Shown: piece by piece, positions 36,592 through 45,373 of the stretch
Numbering within the stretch: position 1 is the first letter of the stretch
How the letters are laid out: each line of letters begins with the position of its first letter
Source: Defluviicoccus sp.
Lineage (GTDB): Bacteria; Pseudomonadota; Alphaproteobacteria; MPNO01
Length of the DNA: 64,000 bases
Direction of reading: 5' to 3'
NCBI GenBank assembly: GCA_022823775.1
Contig: JAJEHI010000131.1
Span: 1-64,000, forward strand
Made by a program: the position numbers and the translations under genes
The notes under the pieces: model-generated
What the model saw: the letters and a program-made list of their open reading frames with translations, nothing else
What the model was told of the DNA's origin: nothing
Databases searched by the model: none

Positions 36592-38927
36592 CCCGTGCGC
36601 GCCCGGGCGTCGTCGATCAACTCCGTCAGCCGCCCCGGCATGATCGGAACGTCGTCGAGCGCGATGCCGAACGGGCCGAGCGCGTCTTCGACCGCAGCGA
36701 CGATCGCGGCGAGCGCCGGTATGGTGCCGCCCTCTCCCGCTCCCTTGACGCCCAGCGGGTTGTTCGGCGTGGGCGATTCGACGTGCACGACGTCCACCCT
36801 CGGCACGTCGGGTGCTCCCGGCAACAGGTAGTCGGCGAACGTCGTGGTCAGCGGCTGGGCATCGTCGTCGTAGCCCATCCATTCGAGCAGGGTGTTGCCG
36901 ATGCCGTGCGCGCAGGCGCCCTGTACCTGCCCGTCCACGATGAACGGGTTGATCAGGTTTCCCGAATCGTGCGCCATCGCGAATTTGAGTATCTCTACAT
37001 CGCCGGTCTCGGGATCGACCTCGACCTCGACCACGGCGGTGCCGTTGCAATAGGCGGCTTGCGGCGGAGAGAAATACTCCGTCGACTCGAGGCCGGGCTC
37101 CACGCCGCCGGGGAGCGAAAAGCCCGGCATCCCGCGCACCGCGCGGGCGACATCGCGCAAGGTCGTCGAAACCTCCGGTACGCCCTTCACGAAGATACGC
37201 CCGTCCTCGATATCGAGGTCTTCCTCGGCCGCTTCGAGCAGGTGGGAGGCAATCTTGATCGCCTTTTCGCGCACCGAGGTCGCGGCGAGATGAACGGAAT
37301 TGCCTGCGTTGACGGCAATCCGGCTCGCGAAGGTCCCGATACCGTTGGCGATCTTGCCGGTGTCTCCGACCTCCACCGCGATGTCCTGCGGATCGACACC
37401 GAGAGGCTCGGCGCAGAGCTGGGCGAGCGTCGTCCAGTGCCCCTGCCCCGAATCGCCGCCGCCCGTATAGACGGTGACCTTGCCGTTCGCGTGGACCCGC
37501 ACCGTGGCGCCCTCGAACGGCCCGAGACCGGTGCCCTCGACGAAGTTGGCGATACCGATCCCTATGTGGCGGCCCTCGACCACCGCCTTCGCCCGGCGGT
37601 CGGCGAAGCCGTCGTAATCGGCGAGCGCCAGCGCTTCCGCCTGGCAGCGGGGATAATCGCCGCTGTCATAGGTCATCGGCTGGCCGTCGCGGAAGATCAG
37701 CCCGAAGGAGTAAGGCATCGCCTCGGTGGGGATGAAGTTGCGGCGGCGGATCTCCGCCCGATCGATGCCGAGACCGTCGGCCGCGCGGTCGAGCAAGCGT
37801 TCCATCGCAAACACCGCCTGCGGCCGCCCCGCGCCGCGCACCGGAGTCACCGCCACCTTGTTGGTCAGGGCGACGCGGGTGGTGAGCTCGTAGGCCGGAA
37901 CCACATAGGGCCCGGGAACCGTTGTCGCGGAAATGTAGGGGCTGATGATCCCCCAGGGCATATAGGCCCCGGTATCGTGGATCATCGTCCCGCGCACGGC
38001 GAGGATCTTGCCGTCGCCGTCGCAGGCGAGCGCCATGTCCCAGTACTGGTCGCGTTCCTGGTTGGTGGCGACGAAGTTCTCGCGCCGGTCCTCGACCCAC
38101 TTGATCGGCCGGTCGAACATCATCGCACAGAGCGGGATAAGCGCTTCCTCGACGTAATAGACGGTCTTGGGACCGAACCCGCCGCCGACCTCGGGCGCGA
38201 TGACGCGCAAACGATCGGCCGGCCAGTCGAGCATGTCGACCACGTTCTGCTTCACGAGAAAAGGCGATTGCGTCGCCGACCAGAGAGTCACCACGTCCCG
38301 TAACGTATCCGGCTCGGCGACGATCGCCCGGTTCTCGATGGCGAGGCCGGCGCCCCGGTGGCTCCATAACGAGACCTCGAACACGTGCTCCGCGCCCGCG
38401 AATACCGAAGCCGCGTCGCCGTAACCCAGCTTGAACTCGGCGCAGAGGTTGTTGTCGCTCTCCGCGTGGCACGGTTTCGCGTCGTCTGCCAGCGCGTCGC
38501 GGCAATCCGATGCGGCGGGCAGGATTTCGTAATCGATCGCAACCGCGGCCGCCGCGTCCTCGGCCCGGTAGCGTGTGTCCGCGAGCACCATCGCGATCGG
38601 CTCGCCGACGAAACACACCTCCTCGTCCTCCAGCAGACGTTGCTGGAAAGGCTGCGTGATCGCCGGATTGGGGACCTGGAACGGAACCCGGACCGACCGG
38701 AGATCGGCCGGCAGGTCGGCGGTCGTCACTACCTTGACGACGCCCGGCATCGCTTCGGCCGCGGAGGCGTCGACGCCACGGATCCGCGCATGCGCATGGG
38801 CCGAGCGGACGAACGCCGCCTCGAGCATTCCCGGCAGGTGTATGTCGTCCGTGAAGACCGCGCGGCCGGTCAGGAGCGCCGGGTCCTCCATGCGTCGGAC
38901 CCGGGCGCCCATCGCCTTGGCACCCAT
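36588..38927 (-). CDS. Molybdenum hydroxylase (xanthine dehydrogenase family) large subunit
   Basis: A 779-residue molybdopterin-binding subunit. Landmarks are ALLTGRAVFTDDIHLPGML, VFVGEPIAMVLADT, PEVGGGFGPKTVYYVEEAL, VTPVRGAGRPQAVFAMERLL and GVKGAGEGGTIP, where Glu732 is the catalytic base of the family. The CO-dehydrogenase copper loop (VAYRCSFR) is absent; the loop here is PVRGAGRP. It is therefore an aldehyde, heterocycle or acyl-CoA hydroxylase rather than CO dehydrogenase. It works with the 2Fe-2S and FAD subunits encoded just upstream. Water is the oxygen donor. Confidence 0.93.
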   Translation of the reverse strand: MGAKAMGARVRRMEDPALLTGRAVFTDDIHLPGMLEAAFVRSAHAHARIRGVDASAAEAMPGVVKVVTTADLPADLRSVRVPFQVPNPAITQPFQQRLLEDEEVCFVGEPIAMVLADTRYRAEDAAAAVAIDYEILPAASDCRDALADDAKPCHAESDNNLCAEFKLGYGDAASVFAGAEHVFEVSLWSHRGAGLAIENRAIVAEPDTLRDVVTLWSATQSPFLVKQNVVDMLDWPADRLRVIAPEVGGGFGPKTVYYVEEALIPLCAMMFDRPIKWVEDRRENFVATNQERDQYWDMALACDGDGKILAVRGTMIHDTGAYMPWGIISPYISATTVPGPYVVPAYELTTRVALTNKVAVTPVRGAGRPQAVFAMERLLDRAADGLGIDRAEIRRRNFIPTEAMPYSFGLIFRDGQPMTYDSGDYPRCQAEALALADYDGFADRRAKAVVEGRHIGIGIANFVEGTGLGPFEGATVRVHANGKVTVYTGGGDSGQGHWTTLAQLCAEPLGVDPQDIAVEVGDTGKIANGIGTFASRIAVNAGNSVHLAATSVREKAIKIASHLLEAAEEDLDIEDGRIFVKGVPEVSTTLRDVARAVRGMPGFSLPGGVEPGLESTEYFSPPQAAYCNGTAVVEVEVDPETGDVEILKFAMAHDSGNLINPFIVDGQVQGACAHGIGNTLLEWMGYDDDAQPLTTTFADYLLPGAPDVPRVDVVHVESPTPNNPLGVKGAGEGGTIPALAAIVAAVEDALGPFGIALDDVPIMPGRLTELIDDARARTG

Positions 38928-38931
38928 GGAA

Positions 38932-39423
38932 TCAGGCCTCGGCCTCGCCTCTCAGGCGGCCCGCCGCGTCGAGCGCCGCGTCGACGATCCCCTGATACCC
39001 GGTGCAGCGGCAAAGGTTGCCGGAAATGGCGACCCTCACTTCCTTTTCGGTCGGGTTCGGGTTGTCGCGCAGGAATTCGAGTAGCGTGGTCAGCATTCCC
39101 GGCGTGCAGTAACCGCATTGCAGCCCGTGATTGTCCATGAACGCCTGCTGCAGCGGGTGCAACTCTTCCTCGTTGGGCGCGATGCCCTCGATCGTCAGCA
39201 ACTCGTGCCCGTCGGCCTGGACGGCGAGCATCAGGCAGCTCCGCGCGGTTATCCCGTCGAGCAGGATCGTGCAGGCGCCGCAGACCCCGTGCTCGCAGCC
39301 GACATGGGTGCCGGTGAGCTCGCACTCGTGACGGATGAAGTCGGAGAGCAGCAGCCTAGTCTCGACCTCGCGCTCATAGGTGTCGCCATTGATGGTGACG
39401 CTTACGCGGCGCCGGTCAGCCAT
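38932..39423 (-). CDS. Molybdenum hydroxylase 2Fe-2S small subunit
   Basis: A 163-residue subunit with two [2Fe-2S] clusters. The first uses Cys43, Cys48, Cys51 (GCEHGVCGACTILLDG) and Cys63. The second is in LQCGYCTPGM and NLCRCTGYQGIV. It passes electrons from the molybdenum centre to the FAD subunit. It overlaps the FAD subunit gene by 8 bases and ends 4 bases before the large subunit gene, giving order FAD, FeS, Mo as in CoxMSL. Confidence 0.95.
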   Translation of the reverse strand: MADRRRVSVTINGDTYEREVETRLLLSDFIRHECELTGTHVGCEHGVCGACTILLDGITARSCLMLAVQADGHELLTIEGIAPNEEELHPLQQAFMDNHGLQCGYCTPGMLTTLLEFLRDNPNPTEKEVRVAISGNLCRCTGYQGIVDAALDAAGRLRGEAEA

Positions 39424-40288
39424 TGGAACCTCCCAGGCGCGTCTGCGCCTTCTCGAGCGCGCGGCGCGACAGGACCGCTGCCAGGTGCTGCCGATACGAG
39501 GACGGGGCGTGTATGTCTTCCAGCGCGTCGAACGCGCGCGCGGTCTCCGCCGCTTCGCGGAACAGCTCGAGCTCGGGCGTCTGGTCGAGAATCATTTCCT
39601 CCGCCTCGGTGCAGCGGAGCGGCGACGGCCCCACGCCGCTGACCGTGATCGAGATCCGGTTCACCTTGCCTGTGCCGTCGGTCGTCATCAGCGCCCCGGC
39701 GGAGACGATCGCGAAGTCCCCGTGCCGGCGCGCGAACTCGATGAAGGCGTAGCCGTGGCCGTCCTCCCATAGCGGGAAGGTCGCGCCGGTCACCATCTCG
39801 TCGAGCTCGATGGAAGGCGTCATGTAGCCGGCCGGAAAGTCGGCCATCGCGATATCCCGCTTTCCCCGCTTGCTCTCGACATGAATCGTGGCGTCGAGCG
39901 CCATCGCCACCGCGGGGAGTTCCGCCGACGGATCTAGGTGGGCGAGGCTGCCCCCGAGCGTACCGCGGTTGCGGGTCTGGCGGTGGCCGACCTGAAGGAT
40001 CGCCTCGGTCATGATCGGACAACGGGCCGAGACGACGTCGGAAAACTCGATGTCGCGCTGGCGCGTCATGCCGGCGATTTCGAGCGACCCGTTCGCGGCC
40101 GCGATTCCGGACAGCCCTTCGACCCGGTTGAGATCGATCACGTCGTCGGGAAGGACATATCGCATGTTGAGCATCGGCATCAGCGACTGCCCGCCGGACA
40201 ACAGCCGCGCGTTGTCCTTTGCCGCCAGAAGATCCAGCACTTCGGGGATCGTTCGTGGATCGTGATAAGTGAAAGGCGGAGGTTTCAT
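39416..40288 (-). CDS. Molybdenum hydroxylase FAD-binding medium subunit
   Basis: A 290-residue CoxM-type flavoprotein. FAD contacts lie in LLSGGQSLMPMLNMRYVLP (about 29-47) and RNRGTLGGSLAHLDPSAELP (about 108-127), and a C-terminal CO-dehydrogenase flavoprotein domain follows (ITVSGVGPSPLRCTEAE). It hands electrons from the FeS subunit to a carrier that is unknown here. It lies 9 bases after the thiolase gene in the same operon. Confidence 0.94.
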   Translation of the reverse strand: MKPPPFTYHDPRTIPEVLDLLAAKDNARLLSGGQSLMPMLNMRYVLPDDVIDLNRVEGLSGIAAANGSLEIAGMTRQRDIEFSDVVSARCPIMTEAILQVGHRQTRNRGTLGGSLAHLDPSAELPAVAMALDATIHVESKRGKRDIAMADFPAGYMTPSIELDEMVTGATFPLWEDGHGYAFIEFARRHGDFAIVSAGALMTTDGTGKVNRISITVSGVGPSPLRCTEAEEMILDQTPELELFREAAETARAFDALEDIHAPSSYRQHLAAVLSRRALEKAQTRLGGSNG

Positions 40289-40297
40289 ACCTTGCCC

Positions 40298-41437
40298 CTA
40301 GTTGCAAAAGACATGGATCGAGCAGGCGCCGTGGTCGAAGCCGGAGATTCCCCCGCCCGTGCAGTGGGTGAGCCCCACCTTCGCACCGTCCACCTGGCGC
40401 TCGTCGCACTCGCCGCGAAGCTGGCGCACGATCTCGACCATCTGCGCCGCCCCCGTCGCGCCCACCGGGTGGCCCTTGGAGAGGAGCCCGCCCGAGGGGT
40501 TCACCGGTATCCGTCCGCCGAGCGAGGTCTCGCCGTCCTCCAGCAACCTCGCCGCATCGCCCCGCTCGCAGAACCCCAGCGCCTCGTAATACAGAAGCTC
40601 GGCGATGGTGAAGGCGTCGTGCACTTCCGCCACGTCGACATCTTCCGGCCCGACGCCGGCCATCTCGTACGCTTCCTTCGCGCCGCGCACCGTAATCTCG
40701 GGCGTCGTCATGTCCCGGTAGCCGGTCAGGTATTTTCCGGATGCAAGCTCGGAAGCGAGCACGCGGATGGGCTTCGAGCTGTATCGCGAGGCGACCGAAT
40801 CGGCCGCGATCACCAGCGCGGCTGCGCCATCGCCCGACGGGCAGCAATGGAGCAGGGTGAACGGGTCGGCGATGGGGCGCGCCGCCATTACCTCGTCGAC
40901 GGTGATCCGGTTCCGGTACTGGGCATCTGCGTTGAGCGCGCCGTGGTCGTGCGCCTTGACGGCGACCCCGGCGAGCTGCTCGGCCGTCAACCCGTAATCG
41001 TGCATGTAGCGCTTCGCCCGCATGCCGTAGAGCGCGGGCATCACCATACCGTGCGCGACCTCGAAATCTTCCCGTTCGAGAGGCAGCGTGCCGCCGCCGA
41101 ACCTGGTCAGCTTTTCGACGCCGATGACCAGGGCCACGTCGTAGAGGCCGCTCGCGACCGCGATCCAGGCCTCGCGAAACGCGCTGGACGAAGACGAGCA
41201 GGCGTTCTCCACATTGACGATGGGAAGACCGGTCAGGCCGATCGCCTTCAGGACCCGCTGCCCCGACATCATCCCGCCGAGCGCGGTTCCGCACCAGGCG
41301 GCGCCTATATCCGACTTCGCGACGCCGGAATCGTCGATCGCCTGCTTGACCGCCGGCCAGGCTATCTCGGCCAGGGTCTTGTCCGGCTGCTTGCCGAACC
41401 TGACCATGCCGGCGCCGATCACGGAGACCTCACGCAT
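40298..41437 (-). CDS. Thiolase family (SCP-x-like) acyl-CoA acetyltransferase
   Basis: A 379-residue thiolase-fold protein. The nucleophile is Cys80 (NVENACSSSSSAF). EVHDAFTIAELLYYE and GHPVGATGAAQMVEIV carry the other active-site residues, and the second-cysteine position near the C-terminus is in LTHCTGGGISG. The SCP-x group commonly pairs with a DUF35 protein, and here the DUF35 gene is directly upstream with 8 bases of overlap. The pair is likely to form one complex that cleaves a beta-ketoacyl-CoA. GGAAGG precedes the ATG. Confidence 0.93.
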   Translation of the reverse strand: MREVSVIGAGMVRFGKQPDKTLAEIAWPAVKQAIDDSGVAKSDIGAAWCGTALGGMMSGQRVLKAIGLTGLPIVNVENACSSSSSAFREAWIAVASGLYDVALVIGVEKLTRFGGGTLPLEREDFEVAHGMVMPALYGMRAKRYMHDYGLTAEQLAGVAVKAHDHGALNADAQYRNRITVDEVMAARPIADPFTLLHCCPSGDGAAALVIAADSVASRYSSKPIRVLASELASGKYLTGYRDMTTPEITVRGAKEAYEMAGVGPEDVDVAEVHDAFTIAELLYYEALGFCERGDAARLLEDGETSLGGRIPVNPSGGLLSKGHPVGATGAAQMVEIVRQLRGECDERQVDGAKVGLTHCTGGGISGFDHGACSIHVFCN

Positions 41438-41864
41438 CGTCGCCTTCCGGTCGGCGGGGGCGGAAGGCGTAGCTCGAAAAGGCCTCGCCGTCGGCGTCGT
41501 TGCCGAGCACCGCGGTGGTCAGTTCGACCTCCATCTCCATGGACAGCTGCTCTTCCGCCGCGTCCACCACGTGGGTGAAGACGCGTACCCCCTCGGGCAG
41601 GTCCACATAACCCGCGATGTAGGGAACGGACCAGCCGCGCGGCGCGACATGAACGGTGCAATAGCTGTAGAGCCGCCCGCTCCGCCCGAGCGCCACCTGA
41701 GCCATGTCCTCCCTCATACATTCCGGGCAAAGGGGCACCGGGGGAAATACCCGGGTCGCGCAGTCCGAACACACAGACCCGATCAGGGTTGGCCGTCCGT
41801 CCTCCCCAACCCTGACCGCTTCGCCCGCGATCAGGGGCGGTTCCGCGTGGACCGTCTCGGCCAA
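41430..41864 (-). CDS. DUF35 OB-fold / zinc-ribbon acyl-CoA-binding protein
   Basis: A 144-residue protein with an N-terminal rubredoxin-like zinc ribbon (Cys32, Cys35, Cys46, Cys49: SVCSDCATRVFPPVPLCPEC) and an OB-fold domain (GRLYSYCTVHVAPRG, VPYIAGYVDLPEGVRVF). DUF35 proteins are partners of SCP-x thiolases. The start was set at TTG 41864 because AGGAG lies 7 bases before it; a second in-frame TTG at 41897 lacks a ribosome site, and no ATG serves. It is the first gene of the molybdenum hydroxylase operon and is divergent from the secreted deacetylase. Confidence 0.88.
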   Translation of the reverse strand: MAETVHAEPPLIAGEAVRVGEDGRPTLIGSVCSDCATRVFPPVPLCPECMREDMAQVALGRSGRLYSYCTVHVAPRGWSVPYIAGYVDLPEGVRVFTHVVDAAEEQLSMEMEVELTTAVLGNDADGEAFSSYAFRPRRPEGDDA

Positions 41865-41990
41865 ACTCGACTCCTTCCGGGAAAGTCTCTCCGGCAAGGA
41901 AGGAATCTATTCGGATCGCCGATCGGAGCAAGGACAATCGGAACTCGCGACGCGCCGTCGCATTTCCGCGTTTGACAACGGAGCGTGTCG

Positions 41991-43082
41991 ATGCGGACTC
42001 TTCGGGGAGCCAAATCGAGTTCGTTCGACGGAAAGCGCGTTATGCCCCAACTCCATCGCCGGTGGCGGCGGCTATTTCTCGTACTTGCCGCCGTAATTCC
42101 GTATCTGGCGACGCCCGCACTTGCCGCGAATTCGGCCGTCGTCTTCATGTACCACCGTTTCGGCGAGACCACCCATCCATCGACCAACACCACGATCGCC
42201 CAGCTCGAATCGCACATCGAACTGCTCACGAGCGGCGGGTTCACCGTCCTTCCCCTGCCGGACATCGTGGCCGCGATCCGCGAAGGTCGGGACCTGCCGG
42301 ACCGAACGGTAGGGCTGAGCGTCGACGATGCGTTCCTGTCGCTCTACACCGAAGGCTGGCCCAGGTTTCGAGCGGCCGGTCTACCCCTGACCCTGTTCGT
42401 CGCGACGGGACCGATCGACCGGGGGTACAGCAACTACATGAGCTGGGACCGGATCCGAGAGGTGGCGGCGGCGGGCGTGATCATAGGTAGCCAGACCGAG
42501 ACCCATCCCCATATGCCGGTTCTGACGCCCGAAGAGAACGCGGCCGAGCTCGCGAGATCGAACGCGCGGTTCGAACGCGAGCTCGGCATGCGTCCAACCC
42601 TGTTCGCCTACCCGTACGGCGAGAACAGCAGCGCGGTTCGCGACGTTGTCGAACGCGCGGGCTTCCTCGCCGCGTTCGGGCAGCATTCCGGCGTGCTCCA
42701 CCGCGGCGCGGACCGCTTTTTCCTGCCGCGTTTCGCGCTGAACGAGACCTATGGCAGCGCGTCCCGGTTCAGGCTCGCGGCCAATGCGCTTCCCATCGGG
42801 GCAAAAGACATCGTTCCCGCCGACCCCCTGTTGACTTCGGAAAACAACCCACCCGGGTTCGCGTTCACCGTCACCGGCCCGGCGGTCGGCGCTCTCGCGT
42901 CGATCGCGTGCTACGCGTCCGGCCAGGGACGCGCCGACATCGAACGGCTCGGAGAAAGCAGGGTTGCCGTCAGGGTCGGGAAGGCGTTTCCGCCCGGCCG
43001 CGCCCGAATCAACTGCACGATGCCGGCCCGAAAGGGCCGTTGGCGCTGGTTCGGAATGCAGTTTTACGTGCCCCGGCCGTGA
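41991..43082 (+). CDS. Exported polysaccharide deacetylase family protein
   Basis: A protein of 363 residues from ATG 41991 (GGAG 7 bases upstream). An internal ATG at 42042 would give a shorter and more typical signal peptide (MPQLHRRWRRLFLVLAAVIP, then YLATPALA), so the true start is open. The NodB domain has VVFMYHRFGE, the metal-binding Asp pair in VGLSVDDAFLSLY, the weak second motif SQTETHPHMP and PTLFAYPYGENSSAV. The C-terminal 80 residues form a small beta domain. It probably removes acyl groups from an envelope or capsule polysaccharide. Confidence 0.85.
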   Translation: MRTLRGAKSSSFDGKRVMPQLHRRWRRLFLVLAAVIPYLATPALAANSAVVFMYHRFGETTHPSTNTTIAQLESHIELLTSGGFTVLPLPDIVAAIREGRDLPDRTVGLSVDDAFLSLYTEGWPRFRAAGLPLTLFVATGPIDRGYSNYMSWDRIREVAAAGVIIGSQTETHPHMPVLTPEENAAELARSNARFERELGMRPTLFAYPYGENSSAVRDVVERAGFLAAFGQHSGVLHRGADRFFLPRFALNETYGSASRFRLAANALPIGAKDIVPADPLLTSENNPPGFAFTVTGPAVGALASIACYASGQGRADIERLGESRVAVRVGKAFPPGRARINCTMPARKGRWRWFGMQFYVPRP

Positions 43083-43094
43083 CGCGGGCGGAGG

Positions 43095-43637
43095 TCAGGC
43101 GGCGGACCGCATCTTGAGCTTCAGGCCGACCACACGATAGATGTCGAGGCCGGTCAGGCTGACGATCTCCCGCAGCGGGAGCGTCGTCTCGGACAGCAGC
43201 ACCTTGGCGAAACTTTGCGGGCTGCGGCTGCGCTGGCTGAAGGTTCGGGCGCCCGATGCCGAAGGCTTGGCGGCCGGCTCACGGACGCCCCCGTCGAGTC
43301 CCCGCTCCTTCGCTTCCCTGAGAGCCCGTTCGTAGCGTTCCTTGTCCGCGCGGAAGCGGGCTTCGGAAAAAGCGATGATCTCGCCCATTTCCCGCGCCGT
43401 ATAACGGTGCGCCCGCTGCGGCGTCTGCGCCGTTGGGGCCGGGGCGCGAGGCTCTCCCGCCACTTCCTGCAGCGACATGCCGTGGCGCCTCGCAAGCCTT
43501 CGCGCGGCGTCGAGAGCATTGGCGCGTTCGCCGGGAAACGGGCTATCGGCCGCCACCTTGAGCAGCGCGTTGAAGCGCGTGCGCTCTTCGGCGGAAAGCG
43601 GTGTCCGGTTTCCCGGTATTTCGGCGGTCGACACCAT
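43095..43637 (-). CDS. DUF2786-like conserved hypothetical protein
   Basis: A 180-residue protein. The N-terminal helical pair ERTRFNALLKVAADSPFPGE and DAARRLARRHGMSLQEVA resembles DUF2786, while the C-terminal EIVSLTGLDIYRVVGLKLKM looks like a short helical DNA- or protein-binding motif conserved in alphaproteobacterial hypotheticals. A charged linker (about 90-140) separates them. ATG 43637 was chosen over a TTG at 43670. No function is known. It is convergent with the deacetylase gene and divergent from yciB. Confidence 0.65.
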   Translation of the reverse strand: MVSTAEIPGNRTPLSAEERTRFNALLKVAADSPFPGERANALDAARRLARRHGMSLQEVAGEPRAPAPTAQTPQRAHRYTAREMGEIIAFSEARFRADKERYERALREAKERGLDGGVREPAAKPSASGARTFSQRSRSPQSFAKVLLSETTLPLREIVSLTGLDIYRVVGLKLKMRSAA

Positions 43638-43666
43638 GTTGCCAGCGTACCACAAAAGCTCCGGAA

Positions 43667-43688
43667 TCAACCCGGCTCGTCGGGTTGA
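43667..43688. repeat. 8-bp inverted repeat between divergent genes
   Basis: TCAACCCG, six bases, CGGGTTGA forms a perfect 8-bp palindrome with its centre at 43678 in the gap between the DUF2786-like gene and yciB. There is no T-run, so it is more like an operator or an RNA hairpin than a terminator. Confidence 0.4.
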
Positions 43689-43786
43689 AAGCTGCGCGCT
43701 CCTGGCCCATTTTCTGTTTCTGAAAGGTGCGATCCGGGCCGCGGGCGCGCCTTCGTTCCATGTAGCGGACCGGGGAAGGCCTGCCG

Positions 43787-44368
43787 ATGACGATTGCGAA
43801 TGCCGAGCGGACCGGAGTCGTCAAACCGGTTGCCGAGTACGGCCCGCTGATCGTCTTTTTCGGTGCCTACGTTTTTGCCGACCTGATCACCGCTACGGCC
43901 GCGCTGATGATCGCGACTGCGGCCGCGCTCGCGCTTTCCTACGCGGTGGACCGCCGGGTGCCGCTCATGCCGCTGATCACGGCGGGCGTGGTCGGCGTGT
44001 TCGGCGGCCTCACCCTCTGGCTCAACGACGAGACATTCATCAAGCTCAAGCCCACGATCGTGCAGGCCATGATTTCGGCGGTATTGCTGGGCGGCCTCGT
44101 CTTCGGCCGTTCCCTCCTCAAGCCGGTGCTCGGCGCGGCGTGGCAGATGAACGAGGAGGGCTGGCGTCTTCTGACGCTTCGTTTCGGAGTGTTCTTCGCC
44201 GCGATGGCGCTTCTGAACGAGCTGGTGTGGCGTACCCAAAGCACCGATTTCTGGGTGAGCTTCAAGGTGTTCGGGATCATGGGGCTGACCTTCGTGTTCA
44301 TCCTGACCCAGCTTCCGCTGCTCAACCGCTACCGGGTCGCCGATCCGGCAGCCGGCGGCGGGAATTGA
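43787..44368 (+). CDS. yciB: Intracellular septation protein A family (YciB/IspZ)
   Basis: A 193-residue inner membrane protein with five hydrophobic segments. The family signatures are EYGPLIVFFGAYVFADLITA at the N-terminus, ETFIKLKPTIVQAMISAVLL in the middle and NEEGWRLLTLRFGVFF and LLNELVWRT near the end. YciB affects cell-envelope synthesis and septation in other bacteria; the mechanism is not clear. It is followed 64 bases later by nfu. Confidence 0.93.
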   Translation: MTIANAERTGVVKPVAEYGPLIVFFGAYVFADLITATAALMIATAAALALSYAVDRRVPLMPLITAGVVGVFGGLTLWLNDETFIKLKPTIVQAMISAVLLGGLVFGRSLLKPVLGAAWQMNEEGWRLLTLRFGVFFAAMALLNELVWRTQSTDFWVSFKVFGIMGLTFVFILTQLPLLNRYRVADPAAGGGN

Positions 44369-44432
44369 TCGCCGCCCAAATCGTGCTATTTCAGGCTCCA
44401 GCGAAGCCTCCTGAGAACCGATCGGAGCAACC

Positions 44433-44981
44433 ATGTTCATCCAGACCGAGCAGACCCCGAACCCGGCGACCCTGAAATTCCTGCCGGGCCGTACGGTCAT
44501 GGCCAAGGGCACGGCCCATTTCGCACACGCAGAATCGGCGGCGGCATCCCCGCTTGCCTTGCGGCTGTTCGACATCGACGGGGTGACGGCGGTTTTCTTC
44601 GGCGCCGATTTCGTGAGCGTCACCAAGGACGATTCGCTCGAATGGTACGTGCTCAAGCCGTCGATCCTGGGCGCGCTGATGGAGCATCTGACGGCGGGGC
44701 TTCCGGTCATAGAGGAAACCGCCGACGCATCGGTGCCCGAAACGGACGATGACGAGGTGGTGACCCAGATCAAGGAATTGCTGGATACCCGAGTCCGCCC
44801 CGCGGTCGCCATGGACGGCGGCGACATCATCTTCCACGGCTTCGACGAAGGCGTGGTCTATCTCCAGATGCAGGGCGCCTGCCAGGGCTGCCCGAGCTCG
44901 ACGGCGACGCTCAAGATGGGCGTCGAGAACCTGCTCCGCCACTACGTTCCCGAAGTCGCCCGGGTCGAGGCCGTGCTGTAG
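44433..44981 (+). CDS. NifU-family Fe-S cluster carrier (NFU-type)
   Basis: A 182-residue protein with an N-terminal Nfu-N domain (MFIQTEQTPNPATLKFLPGR, VFFGADFVSVTKD) and a C-terminal NifU-like domain whose Cys150 and Cys153 (GACQGCPSSTATLK) hold a [4Fe-4S] cluster between two monomers. It carries Fe-S clusters to client proteins. This layout is typical of alphaproteobacteria and mitochondria. Confidence 0.95.
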   Translation: MFIQTEQTPNPATLKFLPGRTVMAKGTAHFAHAESAAASPLALRLFDIDGVTAVFFGADFVSVTKDDSLEWYVLKPSILGALMEHLTAGLPVIEETADASVPETDDDEVVTQIKELLDTRVRPAVAMDGGDIIFHGFDEGVVYLQMQGACQGCPSSTATLKMGVENLLRHYVPEVARVEAVL

Positions 44982-45023
44982 CGCGGCTTTCCCGAGCTAG
45001 GCCTTCATCCGTGGGGCCGCCTC

Positions 45024-45353
45024 TCAATACTGCGGCAGGGAAGGATCGATCCGTTCCGCCCACGCGTTGATGCCGCCGCCGACATTGGTCGCGCCCTCGT
45101 ACCCCCGCTCGCGCAGCCACATCGTGACCTTCATGCTCCGGTTGCCCGTGCGGCAAAGGACGGCAATGGTGCCCTCTTTCGGCAATTCGTCGACACGCTC
45201 CGGCACGCTTCCCATCGGAATATCGAGGCTCCCGGAAAGCGCGCTGATCTGGAGCTCGTGCGGCTCGCGTATGTCGAGCAAAGTGTGAGGCTCGTCCTCC
45301 TTCCGCATGCGGTCGAGCTCTTCGATAGAGATTTCGAGCGGTACCTCGTCCAT
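45024..45353 (-). CDS. Rhodanese-like domain protein
   Basis: A 109-residue single rhodanese domain. LLDIREPHELQISAL is the first motif and the active-site loop is AVLCRTGNRSMKV with a catalytic Cys. GGINAWAERIDPS ends the domain. It may move sulfane sulfur. The start at 45353 has AAAGG 4 bases before it; an alternative ATG at 45377 overlaps the stop of the upstream gene (ATGA), which would couple it to the dihydroxyphthalate-decarboxylase-like pair. It is convergent with nfu. Confidence 0.9.
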   Translation of the reverse strand: MDEVPLEISIEELDRMRKEDEPHTLLDIREPHELQISALSGSLDIPMGSVPERVDELPKEGTIAVLCRTGNRSMKVTMWLRERGYEGATNVGGGINAWAERIDPSLPQY

Positions 45354-45373
45354 CGGCCTTTCCCGCCCGCCGG

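Noticed and set aside
36588-38927. Carbon monoxide dehydrogenase large subunit
   Set aside because: Gene order is CoxMSL-like, but the copper-binding loop VAYRCSFR is replaced by PVRGAGRP.
41972-41977. TTGACA upstream of the exported deacetylase gene as a promoter
   Set aside because: The expected -10 position falls after the chosen start codon and has no TATAAT-like sequence.
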